From NCBI RefSeq assembly GCF_022513585.1, contig NZ_JAKWBF010000027.1:16793-80792 (forward strand): DNA of 64,000 nucleotides, in the 5' to 3' direction. The position numbers and the translations under genes were made by a program. Below the pieces are notes generated by a model. That model was given only the letters and a program-made list of their open reading frames with translations. It did no database searches and had not been told where the DNA came from. The DNA is from Gordonia gummivorans (GTDB taxonomy: Bacteria; Actinomycetota; Actinomycetes; Mycobacteriales; Mycobacteriaceae). Below are positions 1 through 7,872 of this stretch, piece after piece; the stretch's first letter is position 1, and each line of letters starts with the position of its first letter.

Positions 1-1079
1 TCCTTGGCGGGATCGAGGTACCGGGCGAGTCCGACGCCGCCGATGATCAGTTCTCCGACCTCACCCTCGGCGACCGGGTTGTCGTCGGGCCCCACGACGG
101 CGAGATCCCACCCGGCCAGCGGTAGCCCGATCCGGACGGGCGGCGTGCCGGTGAGCGGTGCCGCGCAGGCGACCACGGTGGCCTCGGTGGGGCCGTAGGT
201 GTTCCATACTTCGCGGTCGCCGACCGCGAGGCGTTCGGCCAATTCGGGCGGGCAGGCCTCGCCGCCGAAGATGAGCAGCCGAACGGCTTCGAGGGCTTCC
301 GGCGGCCACAGCGACGCGAGGGTCGGGACGGTCGAGACGACGGTGATGTCGCGCTGCACCAGCCACGGGCCGAGATCCATGCCGCTGCGGACCAGTGACC
401 GGGGCGCAGGGACCAGGCAGGCCCCGTTGCGCCAGGCCAGCCACATCTCTTCGCACGATGCGTCGAACGCGACCGAGAGCCCCGCAAGGACTCGGTCGCC
501 GGGGCCTATGGGGTTGTTCTGCAAGAACATTCGCGCCTCGGCGTCGACGAAGGCGGCCGCGTTGCGGTGGCTGACGGCCACGCCCTTGGGGGTGCCGGTG
601 GAACCGGACGTGAAGATGATCCACGCGTCGTCGGCCACCGTGGGGTATTCCGGACCTCCGTGCTCAGGCGCGCCGTGGCCGGTGGCGTGGATGCCGTCGG
701 CGTCGGCGATCGCGTCCACGGCCGCCTCGCCGAAGACCAGGGCGGCGCGTTCGTCGGGATCGTCGGCGTCGACCGGTACGTACGCGGCGCCCGCGTAGAG
801 CGTCGACAGGATCGCGACGTAGAGGTCCCGCGAGCCCGACGGCATGCGGATTCCGACGCGCGATCCCCGCCCCACGCCGGCGTCACCGAGTCGTGCTGCC
901 GCTCGGCGGACGACGGCGAGCAACTGCGTGTAGCTGAGAACTTGATCACCGTCGTCGATGGCCGGCGCATCGGGGAAGTTCATCGCTGTCTCGGTCAGCA
1001 CATCGCACAGCGTCCTCGGCGCGCTGGCCTGCGCAGACAGCAAGAACTGCTCGGGTATCCGCACGGTTACCGCCACCAT
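1..1079 (-). CDS. Non-ribosomal peptide synthetase, Pls/PosA type, N-terminal adenylation domain (partial)
   Basis: The gene runs off the left edge; 359 codons are visible. The frame reads as an amino-acid adenylation domain. It has the ATP-binding loop FTSGSTGTPKGVAVSHRN, then FDASCEEMWLAWRNG, the FGGEACP stretch and NTYGPTEATVVAC, and stops inside the GEVGELIIGG region. The phrasing FDASCEEMWLAW and VPAPRSLVRSGMDLGPW is what I know from Pls/PosA-family synthetases, the family that includes epsilon-poly-lysine synthetase; these normally continue with a carrier domain and membrane segments that lie outside the window. The ATG at 1079 is the first in-frame start. The gene is divergent from the esterase at 1283. 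The amino acid activated cannot be told from this fragment. Confidence 0.85.
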   Translation of the reverse strand, partial: MVAVTVRIPEQFLLSAQASAPRTLCDVLTETAMNFPDAPAIDDGDQVLSYTQLLAVVRRAAARLGDAGVGRGSRVGIRMPSGSRDLYVAILSTLYAGAAYVPVDADDPDERAALVFGEAAVDAIADADGIHATGHGAPEHGGPEYPTVADDAWIIFTSGSTGTPKGVAVSHRNAAAFVDAEARMFLQNNPIGPGDRVLAGLSVAFDASCEEMWLAWRNGACLVPAPRSLVRSGMDLGPWLVQRDITVVSTVPTLASLWPPEALEAVRLLIFGGEACPPELAERLAVGDREVWNTYGPTEATVVACAAPLTGTPPVRIGLPLAGWDLAVVGPDDNPVAEGEVGELIIGGVGLARYLDPAK

Positions 1080-1282
1080 CTCGACACGAGTTCGAGAATA
1101 TAGCCCACCAGTGCGAACGGCGGGCGTCGTGGTCCGTGTCTCGACCGCCGCCGACGGTGACCTTCCGCGCGAAACCGGCCGTATTTCGCGGCCTCTCGGG
1201 GCATGCGGGTGTAGTTTCACCACAGGGTCCCGACAAGAGATACTCGACGATTTCTGCCGCCGGTTGGGTCAGGAGGAGACGA

Positions 1283-2254
1283 ATGCCGATCGTGGAACAC
1301 CGCAAGCCGAGTCTCCGGTCGTACCCGATGTGGCTGGGCACCAGGCTGTTGTTGAAGCCCACCCTCGCACTGTGGCCGCTGAACAAGACCGGGATGGCCG
1401 GACTGTTTCTCATCGACCTGCTGTTCGCAGTCGGGCCAAAGCCGCGCGGCGTGGTTCGCGAGCAGATGACCCTCGCCGACCGTCCCGTCGAGCTGATCGT
1501 CCCGGCGGGACCGTCACGCCGGGACAGTGACACCGCCATGCTCTACCTGCACGGCGGTGCGTTCGTCGTCTGCGGACTCGGCACCCACCGCTCGATCGCG
1601 GCCCGGATGGCGCGCTCCTGCGAGATCCCGGTGTTCTCACTCGAATACCGGCAGCTCCCCAACGCGGGGGTGGGGGCATCGGTGGCCGACGCGGTCGCCG
1701 CCTACACCGAACTGCTGACCGAACGTGGCTACCGGCGGGTGGTCGTGGCCGGCGACTCGGCGGGTGGTTTCCTGGCCGCGAAGATCGTCGAGGCGGCCGC
1801 GGAACGCGACCTCCCGGCGCCGGTCGCGCTGATCGGCTTCTCGCCGCTGCTCGACCTCGACATCGCCGACAACCCCGACCGCTCCAGCCGTTCGGACGCC
1901 TACATTCCGCTGTCCAAGATGCGCAAGCTCGAGTCGCTGTTCGACCGTGGGCCGGTCCCGTTGACCGGCGTCCGGCGCATCCGGGACATCGCAGCGGAGG
2001 ATTTTCCGCCGACGGTGCTCATCACCGCCGAGAACGAACTGCTCGAGCCCGACGCCATCGAGTTGGTCGAAGGGCTCGACGAAGCAGGCGTCGACGCCGC
2101 GGTCCACAGCTACTCGTGGCAGGTACACGCGTTCCCAGTGCTCGCCGTGCACCATCCGGACACATTGCACGCCATCGAGGTGACCGCCGCATTCGTGGTC
2201 CAGGCGATGAGAGAGGGCAAGAACGCTGACGACCGAACCGAACGGGCCGGCTGA
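1283..2254 (+). CDS. Alpha/beta hydrolase, hormone-sensitive-lipase type esterase
   Basis: A 323-residue esterase/lipase of family IV. The oxyanion-hole motif HGGA is at about residue 90 and the nucleophile elbow GDSAGG has its serine at about residue 159. The likely acid residue is in TAENELLEPDAI and the catalytic histidine in WQVHAF near the C-terminus. There is no clear signal peptide, so a cytoplasmic or membrane-associated enzyme is likely; the natural ester substrate is unknown. I chose the ATG at 1283 because AGGAGGAG lies just upstream at 1271-1278; the open frame extends further upstream without a better start. The 203-nt gap to the divergent peptide-synthetase gene must hold both promoters. 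Confidence 0.82.
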   Translation: MPIVEHRKPSLRSYPMWLGTRLLLKPTLALWPLNKTGMAGLFLIDLLFAVGPKPRGVVREQMTLADRPVELIVPAGPSRRDSDTAMLYLHGGAFVVCGLGTHRSIAARMARSCEIPVFSLEYRQLPNAGVGASVADAVAAYTELLTERGYRRVVVAGDSAGGFLAAKIVEAAAERDLPAPVALIGFSPLLDLDIADNPDRSSRSDAYIPLSKMRKLESLFDRGPVPLTGVRRIRDIAAEDFPPTVLITAENELLEPDAIELVEGLDEAGVDAAVHSYSWQVHAFPVLAVHHPDTLHAIEVTAAFVVQAMREGKNADDRTERAG

Positions 2255-2612
2255 GGACGACCGCGAATCCGGATCGGCTGTCCCCGGCGCAGTCGACGCC
2301 CGGTTCAGCCTCGCGGCCGAACGCACCCTGCTGGCCTGGATCCGAACCGCCCTCGGATTTCTGGCGGGCGGTGTCGCGATCGTCTACATCGCACCCGATG
2401 TCACCGACACCATCGTGGAGACCTCGCTGGGGCTCATTATGGTCGCGCTGGGCTGCGTGGTCACGATCATCGGCGCGTGGCGCTGGCGCCGGGTCACCAA
2501 CGCACTCGAACGCGGCGGCCCGATGCCGGGGCCATCTCAAGTGCTGTTCGTGGTCGCTGCGATAGTGGTGGTGGCCGTTGCGATCGCGGTGTCGATCGTG
2601 CTGCAGAACTGA
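2226..2612 (+). CDS. DUF202 (YidH-like) small membrane protein, probable CTG start
   Basis: The frame encodes the DUF202 signature (DARFSLAAERTLLAWIRTAL) followed by three hydrophobic segments, ending LFVVAAIVVVAVAIAVSIVLQN (22 residues, quoted only as its first and last parts: LFVVAA to SIVLQN). Function of the family is unknown. No ATG, GTG or TTG occurs in frame between the upstream stop at 2208-2210 and the conserved motif. The only plausible start is CTG at 2226, preceded by GAGAGG at 2211-2216. It would then give 128 residues and overlap the end of the esterase gene by 29 nt, which suggests translational coupling. A sequence error or an ACG start are the alternatives. The acyl-CoA dehydrogenase gene begins 8 nt after its stop. 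Confidence 0.72.
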   Translation: MTTEPNGPAEDDRESGSAVPGAVDARFSLAAERTLLAWIRTALGFLAGGVAIVYIAPDVTDTIVETSLGLIMVALGCVVTIIGAWRWRRVTNALERGGPMPGPSQVLFVVAAIVVVAVAIAVSIVLQN

Positions 2613-2620
2613 GGAGACAG

Positions 2621-3805
2621 ATGTCCGCACAGTCCGTTGAAGAACTGTTCGCGCTCGATGTGCTCATCGACGACGAAGAGCGCGCCATCGTCGACACCGT
2701 CCGCGAGTTCGGCGCCCGCCGCCTCCGGCCTCTTGTCGCCGGGTGGTTCGAGGACGGCGCGTTGCCGGTGCGTGACCTCGCTCTCGAACTCGGTGAGCTC
2801 GGTCTGTTCGGCATGCACCTGGACGGGTATGGGTGTGCCGGGACGTCGGCGACCGCCTACGGTCTCGCATGTCTCGAACTCGAAGCCGTGGACTCCGGGC
2901 TGCGGAGTTTCGTCTCGGTGCAGGGGTCGTTGTCGATGTTCGCGATCCGTGCCTTCGGTAGCGACGAACAGCGCGACGAGTGGTTGCCCCGCATGGCGAA
3001 GGGGGAGGCGATCGGCTGCTTCGGGCTCACCGAACCCGATTTCGGCTCCAACCCGGCGGGCATGCGTACCACCGCGAAACGCGACGGCGACGACTGGATT
3101 CTCAACGGCGCCAAGATGTGGATCACCAACGGCAGTGTCGCCGACGTCGCCGTGGTCTGGGCCCGCACCGACCTCGGTGAAGGGTCGCGCGGCATCCGCG
3201 GCTTCGTGGTGCCCACGGACACACCAGGTTTCCGCGGTATCGAGATCAAACACAAGATGTCGTTGCGGGCGTCGGTCACCGCCGAGTTGGTGCTCGAGGA
3301 CGTCCGTCTTCCGGCGTCGGCCATGCTGCCGGAGGTCGAGGGACTCAAGGGACCGCTCAGCTGCCTCAACGAGGCGCGGTTCGGCATCGTCTTCGGCGCG
3401 GTGGGCGCCGCGCGCGATTGCCTGGAGGCCGCAATCGATTACGCGGGTGACCGCGAAGTGTTCGACAAGGCTCTCGCCGGCTACCAGATCACCCAGGTCA
3501 AACTGGCCGACATGGCACTCGAGGTCGGCAAGGCGCAGTTGCTCGCCCTTCATCTGGGCCGACGCAAGGACGCCGGCGGCCTGCGTCCCGAGCAGATCAG
3601 CCTCGGCAAACTCAACAACGTCCGGGAGGCCATCGCGATCGCGCGCGAATGCCGAACGATACTGGGCGCCAACGGGATCACCCTCGAGTACCCGGTGATC
3701 CGGCACGCGAACAACCTCGAATCCGTACTGACCTACGAGGGAACCAGCGAGATGGACCAGCTGATGATCGGCAAGGCCCTGACCGGAAAGGACGCCTTCC
3801 GATGA
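2621..3805 (+). CDS. Acyl-CoA dehydrogenase (FadE7 / glutaryl-CoA dehydrogenase-like)
   Basis: A 394-residue FAD-dependent acyl-CoA dehydrogenase. Signature 1 reads CFGLTEPDFGSNPAGM, followed by the FAD/substrate strand WILNGAKMWITNGSVADV. Near the C-terminus YEGTSEMDQLMIGKALTG carries the glutamate that acts as catalytic base in the family. The overall pattern resembles glutaryl-CoA dehydrogenase. The length is close to what I recall for mycobacterial FadE7, which lies near fgd1 in that genus; the orthology is inferred. The ATG at 2621 has GAGGAGA just upstream at 2611-2617. Its stop overlaps the next start as ATGA, so the two form an operon. Confidence 0.85.
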   Translation: MSAQSVEELFALDVLIDDEERAIVDTVREFGARRLRPLVAGWFEDGALPVRDLALELGELGLFGMHLDGYGCAGTSATAYGLACLELEAVDSGLRSFVSVQGSLSMFAIRAFGSDEQRDEWLPRMAKGEAIGCFGLTEPDFGSNPAGMRTTAKRDGDDWILNGAKMWITNGSVADVAVVWARTDLGEGSRGIRGFVVPTDTPGFRGIEIKHKMSLRASVTAELVLEDVRLPASAMLPEVEGLKGPLSCLNEARFGIVFGAVGAARDCLEAAIDYAGDREVFDKALAGYQITQVKLADMALEVGKAQLLALHLGRRKDAGGLRPEQISLGKLNNVREAIAIARECRTILGANGITLEYPVIRHANNLESVLTYEGTSEMDQLMIGKALTGKDAFR

Positions 3806-4077
3806 CTTACCACCAATACCAGCGCAACGCACAGAATTTCGCGAGCATCCTCACGATCGTCGGCGCCATCATCCTGATGGTCTGCGTCGGCGCGCTCACC
3901 TACACCTGGTGGCGCGACGGCCGATGGCTATGGGTCGCACTGGGTATCGCGATCATCGTGGTGAACATCGCGCTGATCTACCTCCAGTTCCGTCGCCGCA
4001 AGCTCACACCGCCGGTGGTCGAGGGCAAGAAACCGCGCCGCGGTCTCATCGACCCTCTCGACGACCTCGACGACTGA
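3802..4077 (+). CDS. Small two-helix membrane protein
   Basis: A 91-residue protein with two predicted transmembrane helices, at about residues 14-35 (ASILTIVGAIILMVCVGALT) and 43-62 (WVALGIAIIVVNIALIYLQF). A basic and then acidic cytoplasmic tail follows (RRRKLTPP to DPLDDLDD). It overlaps the acyl-CoA dehydrogenase by 4 nt (ATGA), so it should be translated from the same message. In mycobacteria a small transmembrane gene also sits beside fadE7, which supports a conserved pairing. No function is recognised. Confidence 0.75.
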   Translation: MTYHQYQRNAQNFASILTIVGAIILMVCVGALTYTWWRDGRWLWVALGIAIIVVNIALIYLQFRRRKLTPPVVEGKKPRRGLIDPLDDLDD

Positions 4078-4135
4078 GACTCGCCGCCTGAGGCGCGATC
4101 GGCGCGAAGAGCCCCTTGCGCTCCTTGATCCGAAG

Positions 4136-4162
4136 AGTACTGCCTTCGGCCTCCTGAACTGC
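4136..4162 (+). repeat. 27-bp dispersed repeat, copy 1
   Basis: Identical over 27 bp to 37909-37935 (it begins AGTACTGCCTTCGGCC). In both places it lies in a gap after a plus-strand gene. The two gaps share several other modules. Confidence 0.85.
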
Positions 4163-4180
4163 AGGAATACGTCATGGCCG

Positions 4181-4292
4181 TGCTCGCAAAATCTAGGGGA
4201 AGAGTTTCTTCCGCGAGGTTCGGAGTCGTCCCCCAGATAATTCGCGGGGAGGACTCCAAGGGTAGGGGAAGAGTTTCTTCCCCTACTTTTTT
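4181..4292 (+). repeat. Triple-hairpin intergenic element, copy 1 (terminator-like)
   Basis: About 112 bp, containing three stem-loops. The first is GGGGAAGA with an imperfect partner. The second is GGAGTCGTCCCC pairing with GGGGAGGACTCC. The third is GTAGGGGAAGA pairing with TCTTCCCCTAC at 4262-4286, followed by six T (4287-4292), a textbook intrinsic terminator on the plus strand. Related copies lie at 7624, 20845 and 38251, all in the same orientation. A loosely conserved leader of about 28 nt precedes the core. The element separates the convergent genes ending at 4077 and 4464. Confidence 0.9.
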
Positions 4293-4338
4293 GGAGACGC
4301 ACCGGCGAATCGACGGTCCGTTCTGGACGGCTTCACTC

Positions 4339-4385
4339 TTCCCGCCTCCACGATCGCCGCGCAGGCGGTCGGTGGGTCGCTGATC
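4339..4385 (+). repeat. 47-bp repeat module, copy 1
   Basis: Begins TTCCCGCCTCCACGATCGCC and ends GGTCGCTGATC. The same module, diverged in the middle, is at 38146-38192, and its first 14 bp (TCCCGCCTCCACGA) recur at 55288-55301. The rest of this gap, up to 4463, contains GCCTCGAAGG-CTGG-GAGA, also found near 55350. No coding signal is visible in 4078-4463. Confidence 0.75.
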
Positions 4386-4463
4386 TGCAAGTAGCGCATT
4401 TGCCCTGGTCACGACGCCACCCCTGTCTCGAAGTCGACAAGCCTCGAAGGGCTGGCGAGATAC

Positions 4464-6425
4464 TCAGGCGCTCAACGACTCCGGGCAGCACCGCTCACCG
4501 GTGACCTCGTCGGCGAACTGGGTGCGGTACAGCTCGGCGTAGCGTCCGCCGCGGGCGAGCAGCGTCGGGTGATCGCCGCGCTCGACGATCTGGCCCTGCT
4601 CGAGTACGACGATCTCGTCGGCCGCGCGGATCGTCGAGAGCCGATGCGCGATCACGATCGACGTCCGGCCTTCCAGTGCTTCGGCTAGAGCTTCCTGAAC
4701 AGCGATCTCCGACGTCGAATCCAGGTGTGCGGTGGCCTCGTCGAGGATCACCACCGACGGCTGCGCGATGAGGATTCGCGCGATCGTCATTCGCTGCCGC
4801 TCGCCGCCGGACAGTCGGTATCCGCGTTCGCCGACGACGGTGTCGAGGCCCTCGGGTAACGATTCCACCAGTTCGGCGAGCCGTGCTCGCCGTAGGGCTG
4901 CCCAGATCTCGTCGTCGGTGACATCGGGTTGTGCCAGAGCCAGATTCGCACGTATAGAGTCGTGGAACAGATGGCCGTCCTGGGTCACCAGCCCGACGGT
5001 GCGATGCACCGATTCGAGCTTCAGATCTCGCACGTCGACCCCGTTGAGTTGGACCGATCCGGAGTCGACATCGTAGAGCCGGGTGACCAGCCCCGCGATG
5101 GTCGACTTTCCCGCGCCGGAACTGCCCACCAGGGCCAGCATGTGTCCCGGTGCGACGTCGAGGTCGATGTGGTGCAGGATCGTCTCGCCACCCCGGTTGT
5201 CCAGTTGGGCAACCTCTTCCAGCGATGCGAGCGACACCTTGTCGGCCGATGGGTACCCGAACGAGACGTCGGACAGTCGCACCGAGGTGGGCACGACCCC
5301 GCTGAGTTCCGCGCCGGGCACGTCGATCGCGTCGGGCCGGTCGGCGACCAGCGGCTCGAGGTCGAGCACCTCGAAGACGCGCTCGAAACTGACCAGCGCA
5401 CTCATGATCTCGACCCGTGCATTGGCGAGCGCGGTCAGCGGCGCGTACATCCGGGTGAGCAGGAGTGCCAGCGACACCACCGCGCCCGCCGACAGATGCT
5501 GATGTACGGCCAGCCAACCGCCGAGACCGTAGACCAGGGCGAGCGCCAACGCCGACACCAAGGTGAGTGCGGTCATGAACGCCGCTTGCAGCATGGCGCG
5601 TCGAACTCCGATGTCGCGCACACGATCTGCGCGTCCAGAGAACTCCGCCGACTCGATCTCCGGACGTCCGAACAGCTTCACCAGCGTCGCACCCGGCGCG
5701 GAGAACCGTTCGGTCATCTGGGTCGACATCCGAGCGTTGTGCTCGGCCGCCTCCCGCGACAGTGCCGCCATCCGGCCACCCATCGCCCGGGCGGGAATCA
5801 CGAAGATGGGCAACAGGATCAATGCGAGGAGCGTGACCTGCCAGCTGATCGCGATCATCACGCCGAGCGTCAGCGCCAGGGTCACCGCGTTGGACACCAC
5901 ACCCGATAGCGTGTCGCTGAACGCTCGCTGCGCGCCGATGACGTCGTTGTTCAGCCGGCTCACCAGAGCGCCGGTGCGGGTGCGGGTGAAGAACGCGACC
6001 GGCATCCGCTGCACGTGGTCGAAGACGGCGCGACGCAGATCCAGGATCAGACCCTCACCGATGTTCGCCGACAGCCAGCGGACGACGACTCCGACGGCCG
6101 CCTCCACCACGGCGATGAACGCGATCAGCATCGCCAACCCGACGATCGTCGAACCATCCCCGCCGTTGTGATTCGGCCCGCTCGCTGCGCTCCCGGCGCC
6201 GGCGGTGATCAGGTTCACCACCCGTCCGGCCACCAGTGGCGTCACCACCGTCAGCACCGCGGTGAAGACCGACAACACCAGGAATGCGGCGATGCGTCGG
6301 CGATGCGGCCGGGCGAACCCGCCGATGCGGCGCAGCGTCGCCATCCGGTCGCCCCGCAGACGACGCTCGGACGGGGAGTTCGACGATTTGTACATCATGT
6401 CCCACGCGACAGATTCCATGCTCAT
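4464..6425 (-). CDS. ABC exporter, fused permease and ATPase (MsbA/multidrug type)
   Basis: A 653-residue half-transporter. The N-terminal six-helix permease begins near residue 35. The C-terminal ATPase has Walker A (GSSGAGKST), the signature LSGGERQRM, Walker B with VVILDEATAHLD, and the switch histidine in IAHRLST. It exports an unknown lipophilic compound or drug, probably as a homodimer. The ATG at 6425 lies 6 nt after a TAACCT hexamer, so I take it as a leaderless start. The promoter spacer holds a perfect dyad of the type bound by MerR-family regulators (see 6432-6462). A copy of the 36-bp SEASG-type repeat lies in frame at 6170-6210, in a predicted loop reading GAGSAASGPNHNG. Confidence 0.88.
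   Translation of the reverse strand: MSMESVAWDMMYKSSNSPSERRLRGDRMATLRRIGGFARPHRRRIAAFLVLSVFTAVLTVVTPLVAGRVVNLITAGAGSAASGPNHNGGDGSTIVGLAMLIAFIAVVEAAVGVVVRWLSANIGEGLILDLRRAVFDHVQRMPVAFFTRTRTGALVSRLNNDVIGAQRAFSDTLSGVVSNAVTLALTLGVMIAISWQVTLLALILLPIFVIPARAMGGRMAALSREAAEHNARMSTQMTERFSAPGATLVKLFGRPEIESAEFSGRADRVRDIGVRRAMLQAAFMTALTLVSALALALVYGLGGWLAVHQHLSAGAVVSLALLLTRMYAPLTALANARVEIMSALVSFERVFEVLDLEPLVADRPDAIDVPGAELSGVVPTSVRLSDVSFGYPSADKVSLASLEEVAQLDNRGGETILHHIDLDVAPGHMLALVGSSGAGKSTIAGLVTRLYDVDSGSVQLNGVDVRDLKLESVHRTVGLVTQDGHLFHDSIRANLALAQPDVTDDEIWAALRRARLAELVESLPEGLDTVVGERGYRLSGGERQRMTIARILIAQPSVVILDEATAHLDSTSEIAVQEALAEALEGRTSIVIAHRLSTIRAADEIVVLEQGQIVERGDHPTLLARGGRYAELYRTQFADEVTGERCCPESLSA
6170..6210 (+). 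repeat. Single in-frame copy of the 36-bp repeat found in livG
   Basis: GATTCGGCCCGCTCGCTGCG followed by CTCCCGGCGCC GGCGGTGATC. It matches the unit repeated three times at 43596-43703 with few differences. On the minus strand it encodes GAGSAASGPN in the ABC exporter. Confidence 0.75.
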
Positions 6426-6431
6426 GCCGCC

Positions 6432-6462
6432 AGGTTAGAACTTCAAGTTCACTTGAAGTCCA
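6432..6462 (-). promoter_or_regulatory. Promoter with MerR/SoxR-like operator for the ABC exporter
   Basis: On the minus strand a -35 TGGACT (6462-6457) and a -10 TAACCT (6437-6432) are separated by 19 bp. The dyad CTTCAAGTTCACTTGAAG (6441-6458, perfect 8-2-8) fills the spacer. An over-long spacer occupied by a dyad is the hallmark of MerR-family promoters. From memory the sequence is close to the enterobacterial SoxR box CCTCAAGTTAACTTGAGG. No MerR-type gene lies nearby, so any regulator would act in trans. The ATG is 6 nt after the -10. Confidence 0.7.
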
Positions 6463-6546
6463 CTCCTGCCGCGTTGGCCGTGCGCCCAACACCGTTGACC
6501 GGGCGCTTCGACGTGGCCGCCGTCACGCCCGACGACCCTCCGTGAG

Positions 6547-6552
6547 TAGGTT
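6547..6552 (+). promoter_or_regulatory. -10 hexamer of fgd, probable leaderless start
   Basis: TAGGTT, 6 nt before the ATG at 6559. The GGAGG in between is too close to the start for normal ribosome binding, so a leaderless message is more likely. Confidence 0.5.
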
Positions 6553-6558
6553 GGAGGC

Positions 6559-7572
6559 ATGGCAGAACTCAGACTCGGTTTCAAAGCGTCGGCAGAGCAG
6601 TTCGACCCGCGTGAGCTCGTGGAGATCGCGGTGGCCGCCGAGGAACACGGCATGGATTCGGTCGCGGTCTCCGACCACTTCCAGCCCTGGCGCCACAACG
6701 GTGGCCATGCTCCCTTCTCGCTGGCGTGGATGGCCGCGGTCGGTGAGCGCACCAAGCGCGTGCAGATCGGCACCTCGGTGATGACCCCGACCTTCCGCTA
6801 CAACCCGGCCGTCATCGCTCAGGCCTTCGCGTCGATGGGCTGCCTGTACCCGGGCCGCATCATGCTCGGCGTCGGCACCGGCGAGGCGCTCAACGAGTAC
6901 GCCACCGGATTCCAGGGCGAGTGGCCCGAGTTCAAGGAACGCTTCGCGCGCCTGCGCGAGGCCATCAAGCTGATGCGCGAACTGTGGACCGGCGAGGAGG
7001 TCAACTTCGACGGCGAGTACTACCACACCCAGGGTGCGTACATGTATGACGTTCCCTCACAACCGATCCCGGTCTACGTGGCGGCCGGCGGACCCGTCGT
7101 CGCACGGTATGCGGGACGGGCCGGCGACGGCTTCATCTGCACCTCCGGCAAGGGGGCGGACCTCTACCAGGAGAAGCTGATTCCCGCGGTCAAGGAAGGA
7201 GCGGAGAAGGCCGAGCGCGACTTCGACGCGATCGACCGGATGATCGAGATCAAGATCTCCTACGATCCGGATCCCGAACTCGCCCTGGAGAACACCCGGT
7301 TCTGGGCACCGTTGTCGCTGACCGCCGAACAGAAGCACAGCGTCAACTCCTCCACCGAGATGGAACGCCTCGCCGACGAACTCCCGATCGAGCAGGTCGC
7401 CAAGCGGTGGATCGTCGCATCCGATCCCGACGAGGCGGTCGAGAAGGTCAAGTTCTACACCGACTGTGGACTCAACCATCTGGTCTTCCACGCCCCTGGA
7501 CACGATCAGCGACGGTTCCTCGAGAACTTCCAACGCGACCTCGAACCCCGACTGCGGAAGTTGTCGGTCTGA
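6559..7572 (+). CDS. fgd: F420-dependent glucose-6-phosphate dehydrogenase
   Basis: A 337-residue luciferase-fold enzyme that oxidises glucose 6-phosphate to 6-phosphogluconolactone and reduces coenzyme F420. It supplies F420H2 to the many F420-dependent reductases of mycolic-acid bacteria. The residues known for mycobacterial Fgd1 fall at the same numbers here: Asp39 and His40 in SVAVSDHF, Trp44 in FQPWRH, and Glu109 in GVGTGEAL. The length is within one residue of what I recall for Fgd1. Three other proteins here (50154, 62533, 63526) belong to flavin/F420 superfamilies and could use this cofactor. A triple-hairpin element follows 52 nt after the stop. Confidence 0.96.
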   Translation: MAELRLGFKASAEQFDPRELVEIAVAAEEHGMDSVAVSDHFQPWRHNGGHAPFSLAWMAAVGERTKRVQIGTSVMTPTFRYNPAVIAQAFASMGCLYPGRIMLGVGTGEALNEYATGFQGEWPEFKERFARLREAIKLMRELWTGEEVNFDGEYYHTQGAYMYDVPSQPIPVYVAAGGPVVARYAGRAGDGFICTSGKGADLYQEKLIPAVKEGAEKAERDFDAIDRMIEIKISYDPDPELALENTRFWAPLSLTAEQKHSVNSSTEMERLADELPIEQVAKRWIVASDPDEAVEKVKFYTDCGLNHLVFHAPGHDQRRFLENFQRDLEPRLRKLSV

Positions 7573-7623
7573 CCCGACGACTTCGGTTGTCGGCTTTTGA
7601 CCTGGGGAAACACCATGGCGTCG

Positions 7624-7734
7624 TGCCCGCAAAATCTAGGGGAAGAGCTTCCTCCCCGGGGTTTATAGTCTTCCGCTAGAAATTCCTGGGGGAAGACACC
7701 AAGGGTAGGGGACGAGTTTTCTTCCCCTACTCTT
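7624..7734 (+). repeat. Triple-hairpin intergenic element, copy 2
   Basis: Same architecture as at 4181: GGGGAAGAGCTTCCTCCCC, then GTCTTCC pairing with GGAAGAC, then GTAGGGGACGAGTTTTCTTC and CCCTACTCTT. Here the next gene is also on the plus strand, so this is the only copy not at a convergent junction. Confidence 0.88.
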
Positions 7735-7750
7735 GGCGCCCTCAACGGCG

Positions 7751-7827
7751 TGACTGAGATCGGGCCGCTCAGGGCCGAGCTTCGGGATATTCCCGGAGGA
7801 ACACCCTCACAGGCCCGATCTCAGTCA
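7751..7827. repeat. 16-bp perfect inverted repeat with 45-nt loop
   Basis: TGACTGAGATCGGGCC (7751-7766) is the exact reverse complement of 7812-7827. The loop contains a smaller hairpin around TTCGGGATATTCCCGGA. It could be a terminator, an RNA structure in the leader of the next gene, or the ends of a lost element. Together with the element at 7624 it fills most of the 300-nt gap between fgd and the transporter. Confidence 0.7.
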
Positions 7828-7872
7828 TCTTGCCGGGCCACCAGTCGATGGCACCGGGTGCTGTCGGTTTCA

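Noticed and set aside
2537..3832. 431-codon minus-strand open frame opposite the acyl-CoA dehydrogenase
   Set aside because: No recognisable motif, while the plus strand carries a complete enzyme with all family motifs.
6425..6559. A soxR-like regulator gene next to the SoxR-like operator
   Set aside because: No open frame with a MerR helix-turn-helix or cysteine cluster occurs nearby; the 133-nt gap to fgd holds only promoters.
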